The notes under the pieces were generated by a model. The model searched no databases. It had not been told where the DNA came from and saw nothing but the letters and a program-made list of their open reading frames with translations. A stretch of 64,000 bases of DNA, taken from NCBI GenBank assembly GCA_000349905.1, contig KB722736.1, positions 3,864,809 through 3,928,808 on the forward strand, in the 5' to 3' direction. The DNA comes from Volvariella volvacea V23. Taxonomy: Eukaryota; Basidiomycota; Agaricomycetes; Agaricales; Pluteaceae. Made by a program: the position numbers and the translations under genes. Positions 25,807 through 37,104 of the stretch are shown here, piece after piece; within the stretch, counting starts at the first letter, position 1, and the number at the start of each line of letters is the position of its first letter.

Positions 25807-26842
25807 TTGGTGGTGCTTTCTACACTGTTGGGGTTGTTGTCGATGGTGAAGACGACGAGGAGGATGATGGTAGAACGGGAGGGAGGAGTCAGATGGAGAA
25901 AAAGAAATCGCAAGCTGTGACTCGGCGGGACGGATTAAGGTGGCTGCTCCTTTTCTTATCAGATGGCTGTTGTTGGAAATTATCCGTCCGCTGCATGTCC
26001 GGACCAGACATCGACTCCTCCCTCCACACAGTGCAAGCATTCAGGCCGCAGGGCTCGGGTGGTTGAGGCGCGGTTATAGCGAGCGTCCCTTACTCAACCG
26101 CAACAAATTTTATTGACGCGATCGTGCGCGTCGCGTCGCTCGGCGCTGCCGTAACAGCGCGTTCGCTCTCACGGCCTGTCCCTCATGCGCAAATCGCAGG
26201 CGATCTTTTGACCGCATCAGAGGCTGTAGCGCACTACCAGCGCACGGTAATTTGATCGCAGTGGAGTCAGAATTAACTTGCCATCTGTGGCACGAACATA
26301 ATAATAGCCCCTAGGATTTCGGAGGATTTGATTAGATTCTGAAGGGAAAGCTGAAAGGATCAAGTCATTTGGGAAACGCCATATCACCACGAGTGTGAAA
26401 TAACGTTGTAAATTGGTATATCACTCCTTCCAAGAGCTACTTTTCCGTCGCATTAGGGCATATCTATCTCATTTTACTTGACCGCGTTCCTACCATTCCT
26501 CATGCAGGATGCATGCTCCGCGATTTACGTGACGGGTACCTAGGAGCTGTCTTCTGCTGCTGCAAACGGGTCACCAGGCTGGCTGTCATCAGCACAAGGG
26601 TCAGCACATGCACGACCTGCAACATTTGCGGTCAGAAGGTTCTGATCCTTGCTCTCGAGTCAAGGACACGGAGCACGTGGCTGGACGCGACTGTTTGTTT
26701 TGGCTGTGTATGTGCGCTCACGTGATGTTTGGATGGGGAGGTCGGGTTGATTGTTGTTCTCCTTCACCACGTCGACCGTTGTACTCCCTGTCTTTCCATA
26801 AAATATTCCTGCCAGAGGAATACCATCTTGTATTCGTTTTCA
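25807..26842. other. divergent promoter region, ProRS / cyclin B
   Basis: About 800-1030 bp between the two divergent genes. 25807-26040 is an in-frame, acid-poor extension of the ProRS frame (see findings). The rest contains GC-rich CGCGTCGCGTCG-type repeats near 26128 and no gene. Confidence 0.5.
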
Positions 26843-29193
26843 ATGTCTTCAGCCTTGCCCGTAAGCTCTGCTTTTGCCTTTTTGTTGTTCCGCGAAAAAT
26901 TACCTACAAATCGACCCCAATTTCTCACCGTGCCTTGTCGACCGGCTGCTTGAGCTTTCCAATCTGACCATTCTTCGTTCTCGTCTCAGACACGCCGTAT
27001 AACGCGGACAACACGCACCACGGCTCTCAAAGACACTGAAAACGCCAACGCTCGACCATCCCGCATTTCCACACGCGCGAAACCCCTCACCTCTGCCAAC
27101 CATCCCACTGCCACCAAGGACATTCACTCATCCAACATTGTGTCATCACATTCTTCTGCTCTCACAGGCGCCGCTGGTCGTCTGACCGCCGCCACCGCCG
27201 CCTCAAAGGCCAAGTCCGTCGCTGCCACATCCGACCTAAAATCCGAAAATACTGCTGTGAAACGCAAACGCGAAGCGTTGGGTGAGATTGCTGGTCCAGT
27301 CACCAACCACAAATCCACAAAGCCCGTCTCAACGGCCGCGGGCGCAGGAAAGGGCAAAGAGAAGGACAGCTCCAAGGAGAAGTTTGATGGAGTCGTTATC
27401 AAGTCAAAAACGACGGCGACAACAACCACTGCTGCGACGAGGTTGCCTTTGAGAACCGTCGCTGGTGGCACTTCTGTTGCTCCGACCACACGCTCCACTT
27501 CCACATCAACAGAAGTCCACCGTACGACTCGGAGCCATACCCATGCCACCGCTGCTGCTGGCCTAGCGGCTGCATCAAGACATCCACCTGCAAAGCCAGA
27601 ACCTTCGGAAGAGCGAGAACCCATCAAACTCAAGTCCGATAATGCGATGGCTATAGACGTACCCGTTGCCGCTCCCGCTCCCGCACCCCCACCACCTGCC
27701 CCAGGCGTGGGACCAGCCCCCGTCCTTCCTAGCATTGCCGTCCGACGCTCCAACCACTCCCTCCGGGAAACTCGCGAGACACGTGAGCGCTCCTCCCATG
27801 CCGTCACTCACCGAGAACGTCTGGCCAATGGCCACAGTCGGACATCGTCGCGAGTGGTGGTGCAGCCTCAGCGTAAGGTTGAGGAGGAGGAAGACTTCCG
27901 TGTGTTCAAGAAGCCTAGAACGTCCTCCGATGCTCCTGAAGACGAGGACCCGGAGGCTGCAAGGCTTGCCGCAGAGGAGAGGAGACACCAGGAGAGGATT
28001 GCTGCGATGATTGAGGCTTATGCTAATGAGCCCGAGCACGATCCTGAAACATCCGCCTGGGACGACCTCGATGCTGAGGATTCGGAGGACCCGCTGATGG
28101 TCAGCGAGTACGTCGTAGACATCTTCAACTACATGAAGGAGCTGGAGGTATGTTTTTTTTTCACCTTTTTTTGATGCCTTGATTGACAATGACCTTGTAC
28201 CCTAGCTTACAACGATGCCAAACCCCAACTACATGGAGTCCCAAAAGGAACTCGCATGGAAGATGCGCGGCATCCTAACGGACTGGCTCATCCAAGTTCA
28301 CGTGCGCTTTCGCCTCCTCCCCGAAACTCTCTTCCTATGCGTCAACATCATCGACCGCTTCCTCTCCGCCCGCGTCGTCTCCCTCGCCAAGCTCCAACTA
28401 GTCGGCATAACCTGCATGTTCATCGCCGCCAAATTCGAGGAGATCGTCGCGCCCTCCGTGACCCACTTCCTCACCTGTGCAGATTCCTCGTACACCGAGG
28501 CCGAGATCCTCCAGGCGGAGCGATACGTGCTCAAGACGCTCGACTGGAACTTGAGCTACCCCAACCCGGTGCACTATTTGAGGCGGGTGTCCAAGGCGGA
28601 CGAGTACAATGTGAGGGTGAGGACGCTGGGGAAGTATTTGTTGGAGATTGGATGCTTGGAGTGGAGGTTGATTGCCGCTCCTCCCTCGTTGATCGCTGCG
28701 GCGGCGATCTGGTTTGCGAGGTTGGCTTTGGGGTTGGAGAATTGGGTGAGCATGGCTTCCGTGGCCCTTCCTTCTCTTTTTTTGTTCGTGTTACTGATGA
28801 GGTGGACTTTTTTGTAGACCCCTAATCTCGCTCATTATTCGTCGTATCCCGAAAGCGCGTTGATCCCAACCGCTAACCTTATGCTCAACTATATTTTAAA
28901 ACCCATACAACATGAATCGTTCCATAAGAAATATGCAGGCAAACGTTACTTTAAGGTTCGTCTCCCTTCCTTTCTATCTTTGCCTTTGCTGATGTCTCTT
29001 TCCTTAACAGTCAAGTATGTATATGAGAGAATGGGCACTGTCCCGCTGGCCAGAGGGCACCCGTGTTCATCTTGCAGATGAACTACCAAGGATCAAGGCC
29101 GAGATTAGAATCGAGAGGGAAGACGAAGAGAAGAGAGTTGCTCTGGAAACTCAACAGAGACTGCTAGACGAGGATGCCGAGGAGGTCTATTAA
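26843..29193 (+). CDS. B-type (mitotic) cyclin
   Basis: Model: join(26843..26860,26990..28147,28206..28745,28818..28955,29011..29193), 678 aa. Exon 1 is only 18 nt (MSSALP). The N-terminal half is Ala/Ser/Thr/Lys-rich and disordered, with RTTALKDTENAN near residue 14 resembling a destruction box, though the Leu is one place later than in RxxL. The cyclin box starts near residue 395 with NPNYM and the B-cyclin signature MRGILTDWLIQVH, followed by LFLCVNIIDRFLS and FIAAKFEEI. The cyclin-C fold follows, then KKYAGKRYFKSSMYMREW. It would activate the mitotic CDK and be destroyed through the anaphase-promoting complex. The tail (from about residue 640) is highly charged. Confidence 0.93.
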
Positions 29194-32169
29194 GGTCACC
29201 CCCTTGGACTTGGACGGTGAAATGCTCTTGTACGGCGTGTGAGAGGTTCAGATAAATCGAAGGAGGAGAGGAGATATGATGTTGATGACGACGATGGCTA
29301 TGGCTATGGCTATTATACCTCCTTTTCATCTTCATGACTATGTGGCTTTGGCTTTGGCTCTGGGTCGGTTGGCTGGTCGATTTGTCAGTCGGTTGGTCGA
29401 TATGCTCTACCGTTCTTCTCTCTTCCACTCCATTCCTCCCTTTTTTCCTTGGTCGTTGCTTTGTAGATTTGGTTTTGGAGTCAACGGTCGACGATGCAAA
29501 CAACAATGACGATGAATTTTCTTTGGCTATCCTTTGATCTATATCTTTCACCTATCATCCCTCCTCGTTCCATTTCCCCTCCTTGTTATCGAGTACTTCC
29601 TCTCTACCATCCATCTCCGTCCTTGTCTCTTCCTCGTTCTGGTCGTCTGGTCTTTCGTACCACTGTTCTTGGATAACCTTGCGCTTCTTTTTACTTTGTT
29701 TTTTGTTTTTGATACCTCCGCGTTACCCACCCTCCCGTCTTCCTTCCACCTTCTCGCTTCCCTCATTACATCTCTTTACCTCGCTTCTTTTCGATACTCT
29801 CCTTCACACACACGTTGAGTTCATTTTTCTTCCTCGCTCCTTGGAATGCTATTGTTCTTTCCTTCGACGTGCTCGCATTCCGTGGATGGTTTTTTTCAAG
29901 TTTGTGTCGGTTGAATTTCGGACGTGCACCCTCATTCTGTTGAGTCCTTCAACTCAAGGGGCATTTAACAGGACGTGTTGAGTTTTGGATGGATACAAGA
30001 CCGAGGAGGTCGAGGTGGGATGGATGGATAGAGTTATGAGGGATATTCTTCTGCCTTTGTCGTCCCTTCTACTTGAACGCTTTCTTTGCCCCCATGTTCT
30101 TTCATCGTTGTTTGGCGTTCGAGTCGTCAGCTTCATCGTCGTCGTCTCCGTTGTCTCTATCTCTTCCTGCCAAGGCCGCTCGGCATGAGCACACGCACAA
30201 GTACAAGGTCATTAACTATCGACCATTCCTCTCAAATCTGGAGCTATTGCACGGCGTTTTAGCTTATACAATGCAAAAATCTACCTCGGATTCGACATGG
30301 ACAATCCGGCAATGTGAACGATTCGCTATCAAGTGCAAGTACGCCACTGTGTCACCATGGCTTTGTCGACTTCTTTTTCTTCCCTACTTTCCACTTCCCT
30401 ATTCATTTCTTGTCTCTTCGTGCACTTTCGACTCTGGTCTTCTTCCTCTGTTCCCTTGATTTACCTCTACACCCCGCTCGCGTCACCTCTCCACCTCCAT
30501 CCGCCAATTGTACATATACCTGTTTTTTTATCATCACTATGTTCACCTTGTATATATTTCACTGCACGTTTACCGTCATGGTATAGCGTCCTCATCTTTC
30601 ATCTTGTTCCTCATCCACCTTCATCCTTCACGTTCAATATTCAATGCGCATACTTTGCATCATCACATAACCTTTACCGTACTTTGTGCTCCTTTTGTCT
30701 TCGTCGTCATTTCATTTTCATCTTATCTCTGCCTTTATTGATAAACCTCATAGCCATATCTCATCATCGTCATGATTTTCACTTCAATGTATATACCTAT
30801 TTTTATCCTTCCCGTCCTTGTTCTTCATACTTGTTCATCCTCATCACCGCCTTTTTACCCCATTCACATTTCAGTCATCGTCCTCATTCTCGTTTCTCTG
30901 ATTCCAAATCCATAGTCTAGTTTCCTCGTCACCCGCCCTCGCCTCTCGTCGCTCGACCATCTCCTCACACCCCATTTCTTTTCCCACTTACTTTTCTTTC
31001 CGCTTCGTTTCGTTTCGTTTCTCTTCGTTTCAAAGATCGAACTGAACCACAAGTCCAAATCAAATCATAAACGTATAAAGGCATATATACATACATGCAA
31101 TGATATTGATACTACTACCTACATACTACATAACGTTTTGACTCGGAATGCCACCCTGCCGTCTTCAATCGTTTCTTGTCCCTTCCAATTCAACAACTAC
31201 CATACTATCGCTGTACAGGCAATCAAGGCGGTTATAGACTTGAGGGGCGTTGGACATAGCGGGGCGTCCTCAGGCTCACTCGACCACAAGTTACCATAAG
31301 AAACGCGTGCATAGTTGTCGAGCCCCCATGCCACATCTCATTAGTATCTCACCGTTCCATTTTACTCTTATGCGTATTGTCGATCACGTCAAACCGCTCT
31401 GACACGAGTATAGAGCGCCGTGAATTCTCCCTCTCCGTCGTCTCCCCCTTGTATTGATCTTAATCACCGAGCAATATTCGACACCATACAATTTGCCGGG
31501 TGATCAAGGGTTAATAGTGACGAAGGTGCATGTCTTTTTGTTGTTGCTTCAAGTCCCAACCAGACAACTGAATCATATAGGTGTATCATCCGCCTACTGC
31601 GCAGGTACAACCTGTGCCGTATCTCTTCTGCACATGCTTTTACGGCTGTGCATAAACAGTTGCTTTTCTGCCCCTTCTTTCTAGCCTAGATAACCTCCGC
31701 CTTACAGAAGTCAGTTCGCTGGGTGACCGCCGTTCGCTAATTATGGGCATTGCTGTTAAGGTTGTCACGTTCACATACGAGCACCCAGCGACAAGGCTTT
31801 ACTATCCAATTCCGTGACATGTCTCCTCCACTGTTGTGGTGAACACGCATTTATGCGACCCTCTATATGAACTCGCAGTGACTCGGACATCGCACTTTAG
31901 GCTGAAGGTGCTGAGCAGGATCATGATCTGACTTAGAGGCTAAAGGTGGACTAGGCTGAAATTTTTTGAGCTAATCAAATGACGATACTCATTTCAAACA
32001 CAAATTGTAATTGTTCTACATTTTTATTTTCTGTAAGTCGCCCTTCGGTACTTTCTTGCTATCCTACATTACGGTCCATAGTATAGAAAGCAGCTTATAA
32101 TACAACACCCAATCTTTGGGAACCTCCTTTTCGTCGCATATGGGTAGTCACTATGTTAGACCAGATAAC
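29194..32169. other. gene-poor, pyrimidine-rich stretch
   Basis: About 3 kb without a gene I can support. Just after the cyclin stop are GGCTAT, GGCTTT and TCGGTTGG short repeats (about 29295-29400). From about 29500 to 31060 the plus strand is strongly enriched in C and T, giving many spurious Ser/Leu/Phe-rich plus-strand frames. A (TTTCG)n run lies at about 31003-31031. This may be a long 3' untranslated region or a non-coding transcript. Confidence 0.5.
31003..31031 (+). repeat. (TTTCG)n short tandem repeat
   Basis: Several near-perfect CGTTT/TTTCG units at the end of the pyrimidine-rich stretch. Confidence 0.7.
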
Positions 32170-35100
32170 TCATGCACCCCTGGAGTGACTTTCATTTTTT
32201 GTAGAGGTACGACTACGACCGCGACGAGGAGCTTGCGTACTAGTGCTTCCATGTCCACGACCACCGCGCCGACTGGGTAATTCCTGAGGATGATGACTAG
32301 AAGTACTCTAATGGGGGATCAGTCTACCTTTCTTTGAACTGGCATAATAAACTACATTACCCTTGTCCGTGTACTCCTCTCAGTTGCATCTGCACCTTCT
32401 TCTTCACGTCCTCGCTTGCTATGAAGCCCGGATCAAAGATGGTAAGCAACTCCTAAAACTGAAATGCACATTACTCACGATGGCCGGGCTCTGCTACTTG
32501 TGGGTTCCGTCTGTTGCTCTGCCTGCCCCGAATTTGACCCTGAGGCAGTAGATTGCACTTGAGCACCTTGTGCTGCACTATCTCCACTTGCAGCAGCCTC
32601 ATCTAGATTTATCAATCTGCCGTGTTCATCAACTTTGTATCTGGGTTTGTATTCGCCATATGGCAAAATATGCATGTTCCGCATCCATGTAATCCTCTCT
32701 TTATAGTTCGGGGAGTCTGGATCAATGGTATTAGAGAGCTCTCCGGAGGTCTTCAGGTGATCGAGCATTAGCGAGACAGTTTCAAGCAGTGTGTACCGTT
32801 CTATCGCTCGGTATTTGTGTGCTATTTGGATTCCACATATCCAGAGCTTCATGAAATCCTTTACTAGTTGTGGGTATCCTGGCTCGATGATTGTTCCTAA
32901 TGCCTGATCGAATGCCTTCTTGATATTTGGCTTTGATAGCAATGCACGCTTTGAGTGGTATTTCAAGTCTCCGGGGCCTTCGAAATACTCATAGACCACT
33001 TTTTCAAACCGGTTTCTGCTACTTGGAGGATGTTCACCACTAGAAGCAATTTCTGCTTGAACATTGCGTGCTCGAGGTATTCCATTTTCTGTATAGCATA
33101 GCATGATCTTGATGACCAGCCAGAACATGGCTTCACAGTCATGGATTTGCTCATGCTTGACTTTCGTGTCATTCCATTCTGGCCAACATGAAGGAAGGGA
33201 CTTGGAGGCAAGCATTAGTTCAGGGCTTGCAAACTGTGTGCCTCCCTAGAAGGGCAGTAACCCCAAAATATCATGTGTTATCTGCTGTACTGCTTTTAGA
33301 ACAATCCATCAATGCACACCTGATGGAATTCTGCTGCTGTATGTGAATGCTTGGTGTTTGGTTTTGTCTTTATGATTTGCTAGTAGGTTCAACACCCATC
33401 AGCAATTTGAAGCAGTGTATAGTATGCTGGACATACCAAGAAGTCTTCCCTCCATCCCAAGCTCTTATGGTCAATTTTTATTTGTGTACTTGAGGCTTGT
33501 GCACTAGTTTGTGGCTCTGAGGATAATGGCACATATGTTTTGTTAGGGGCAATCAGGTATGACATAAAATTTTGAATATCAACATTGAAGTTGTATGCTG
33601 CAACAATGTATGCTGCTGCTTTACTGGGGCTTTGTAAGGGACCAGGGCCATAACATCTAGCTGCCACTTGCACTACATCTTCATCAATATCAAAGCTTGA
33701 TCCATCAATATTTAACTCCCATCTAACAATATTCTCAACAAGCATTTTATACTGTTTTGTATATTTGCTGTTGCTAAGAATAATATCAGGTGATGGTAAG
33801 TGCAAAGAAGTTGGTCCTTGTGATATAACTTCTACTTGATCATCATTGCTGTTGCTAGCTTTCTCTTCCAATTCATCATTTTCTAAATCATTTTCACTTT
33901 GACTATCTTGTATAGTTGCTCTTCCAAAATCAATCAATCCACCCATTGACTCCCAATATACTTGAGATGTTGAAGAGCCAACCAGAGAATTGGTTTGAGG
34001 TGTTTTGAGAAAAATAGCAATGCTTCCTGTTTGAATGTTCCGATACAATAAGCCCATCTTATTAAGAATAAGACAATCTTTATATATATTAGTAATGTTT
34101 AAATATTGCAATAGTGTGCAATATAGCTAACCTTGAATAGCATCAAGAATAACTGAATATAACTCATGTATATTAATAAACTTGATTAATGGCACCCTAA
34201 ATCCAGTTGTAACCATTCGCTGAAGTCCATATGTAACATCTTTGATTGCTAGCCTTCTTTGTTCTTCTTGTAGCATTTCTGAGCTTGTTAAGGCCCGAGT
34301 TTCAACAGCTCTATCCTGAGGTGGAGGCAACTTCTGGCCTTGTATTTGATTACTTGTAGAAGCATCTTTTTTATTTTGTCTAGTTCTAGATGCTCTTTTG
34401 CTTGTACTTCTTGCTTTGCCTTTTTCTTTATCCTTATTGGTCTGATTGCTGTTACTAGTTTGATTTCTGCCTCTTTTTTGCCTATTTCTGTTATCATCTT
34501 CTTCTTGATCTATGTTATCTATGTTTTCATTCATATTAGGATTTTCTTCAGTATCTAAGTTATCTTGCTTTTCTTTATCATCTGGAAGTTGAATAACTCT
34601 TAAACCTGTTTGCATATTTCCACCATCAATTTGCACCCTGCCAAAGTGTGAATATGGCCATAGAATGGATAGTGAATCATTAGGCATTTCTGCTATTATT
34701 CTTTGATAAATTGAATTGGTTAAGGGCAAGGGCTGAGTGGTGTTGCTTTTTAGATTTACAGTATATTGTGGGCAGATAATTCTCCAAACATTTCTTTTGG
34801 CAACAAATGTGGAGACTATATCCATTGCTGAGGAATGACTTTGTTGATTGCTGAGTGGTACCCATCTCTGCAATAAGTATTTGACCTGCAAGTATTATTG
34901 AATATCAAAGCTTAGTATCATAAGTCAATAATAACTCTTACCTCTTCTAGTTTTTGTGGCCAAATCACAGTACCATCATCTTTAACTTCAAGAATAAGCC
35001 ATTCAACAAATCCTTCACCAAGTGCTGCTACTTGTGCTATAGATATAGCTTTTATTGCAATACAAGAATACTTTGCATCTTGTATAAGCCATATTTGGTG

Positions 35101-36471
35101 GTGTGATGGTGCAGTAATATTTTGACTTGAATTTGCTTCTTCACTTGTATGGGTAACTGTAAATGATGGTTGAAACAAGCCTTGTTTATATGTATCATAT
35201 AATATATCTGCCCATGTTTGTCTTGCTTTATTTGGGCCAAGTGATATAAGACGCATTGTGGGGTCAAGCCCTTTTTCTATTAATCCTTCATTGGTATAAG
35301 TGTAATTGCAGGCTAAGTGTGTAAAAAGGAGCAAGGAAAGAGTGCCATGCAAAGTCTAAATTAAAATATAATAAACGTCTAGTCACAGTGGCAAAAAAAG
35401 TTATTTCATATATCTTACCTTGAATGGCCCAAGAATTTCACATCCTCCCCGATGAACAATAAGTAACCGAAATTCTGTTCCATGAATTGCAATTCCAAGT
35501 GAATACATAATATCTGGTTTTTCTCTCATTAGTTGTCGTGCATATGCCACACTTTGTCATATTGAGTCAGCAGATTTGGAAAACTTGATTTCTATAAACA
35601 TCAAAATATGGACCCAATATAACATCTAATCATTTTTGAGTTATGTGAACAACTTGAAATATATATCAAACTTTACCTTTAGACCTTCTGTTGTACTATA
35701 CTGACTTAGAGCCATAACAGCATCAGGTCGCTGTCTGCTGCCCTCATTATACATAAGATGCATTTGTAGGTTACCAGTGTTAATCCAAACCACTTTGTTG
35801 GCATTGTTATTTTGTTTAGTTTTATCTTGAATTACTTCTTCAATAAGATTGTTAATTGTCACCCAAATTGGATACCAGGCAGCTTCATTCTTGACTGCTA
35901 CTGTCCATTGGTTCTTTGCATTTAATCTTTTTTTTCTTTTTAGACCTTTGATAAGCAACTCAATTGCATCCTAAATGTAGAATAAAGCAGGTTATTCAAA
36001 AATTGAGTCAAATTAAAGTTAACCCACTTGAAGCCAGTCATTAAAGCTTTTGTTTGAGTCTGGTTGATTTTGAATATATTTCTTGGTGATATGGTCTACT
36101 GTTTCTTTGAAAACAATACATAGAAGATTGATTTCATTTGTCTCATTATTGTTGTTTACAATGAATTGGCGGACTCGATTTGCATCAAGATAGTGTACTT
36201 CTACTGCTTCTTCTTCCCCTTGTTTTTCTCGCTTTTTTGGTTCTTCTGGTAAAGGAGTAGAAGAGACATGGTGTGTAATAGTTTGAGAAGGATCAAACTG
36301 GTTAGTAGATCCAGAGTTTGGAGAGTTCATAATAACTGTGTAGCAATGCTGAGTGGTATAGATAAAGATAGGATAGGTTGATTTGGGGTGATTAATGGTA
36401 AGGTCATCACTTTCAAGACCAGCTTTATATGCACCAGAGGCTTGTTTATATGAGCAGTACTGCACTGGCAT
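32170..36471 (-). pseudogene. FunK1-like fungal kinase gene with one in-frame stop and degenerate catalytic motifs
   Basis: Minus-strand exons: 36471..36028, 35970..35677, 35625..35419, 35355..34942, 34885..34132, 34077..33437, 33379..33320, 33245..32479, 32418..32361, 32307..32170. All nine junctions keep phase, giving 1259 codons. FunK1 landmarks: YARQLMREKPDIMYSLGIAI, then GLLYRNIQTGSI in place of HRD..N, GGLIDFGRA (DFG), GGTQFASPELM for the usual TGT.QFMS, HDCEAMFWLV for HDLESFFYV, and a KRGRE basic tail. The catalytic Asp and following Asn of HRDxxxxN are Asn and Ser here, so phosphotransfer looks unlikely. TGA at 35557-35559 interrupts the frame after KSADSI (codon 269). The gene is visibly more AT-rich than its neighbours. 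It is either a pseudogene or a pseudokinase with one recent lesion or a sequencing error. Confidence 0.75.
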
Positions 36472-37104
36472 GAGTGGGGCATGGTTTGTAAGTTTTGCTC
36501 ACTTGTAATGGCTTTAGAGCTTGGAGAGATATATCAAGCTATTATGGCACTGTGAGGGGTCAAATGTGGGTTCTAAGTGACTGTGGTTGTTCCTGCAGAT
36601 TCACTGTAACATTCTTGAAAAACTAAGCATACCATGACCCTCTTTTATAGATAAGACCCACCTAAAATCAACATGGTGATGGTTATTTAACCTTTTTTGT
36701 TCTTTCTACATTCAATACCTCATGTTATATAGATTAAAATTCTTTTTGTCTTAGGAGGGACTAGTGGGCTCCCGGAAATGTGTACAAGCTCTTTTCCTTG
36801 ATCGCTGTGGGCATTTTCTGAAACTCTTCCTACAGGTACTGCAAATACCCAGGACCGTTGGACATATTTACAATTTTTTCTCAATACCACCCATCAATCA
36901 TTTAATAAAACATCATAGTGCATACCTTTGTATCACATGTCTCACCTTATTCTATTTCTACAAAAATTACTTGACTCCAGTTTGCATAATCATAATTCTT
37001 GCTTATTGACCAGAGAAAACATTGTGACATTAAGTGAAGCACTGGGATTTCTTTGGCGTCTGGATCTGAGAAAGAACATGAAACTAAAACCACTGTATAT
37101 AATG
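36472..37104. other. AT-rich intergenic
   Basis: No gene seen. It contains the start side of the FunK1-like gene and the region downstream of the F-box gene. Confidence 0.4.

Noticed and set aside
27124..28189. Minus-strand reading frames opposite the cyclin gene
   Set aside because: Low-complexity shadows; the plus strand has the complete cyclin.
29534..30920. Ser/Leu/Phe-rich plus-strand reading frames
   Set aside because: Produced by pyrimidine-rich DNA; no conserved motif, no clean exon structure.
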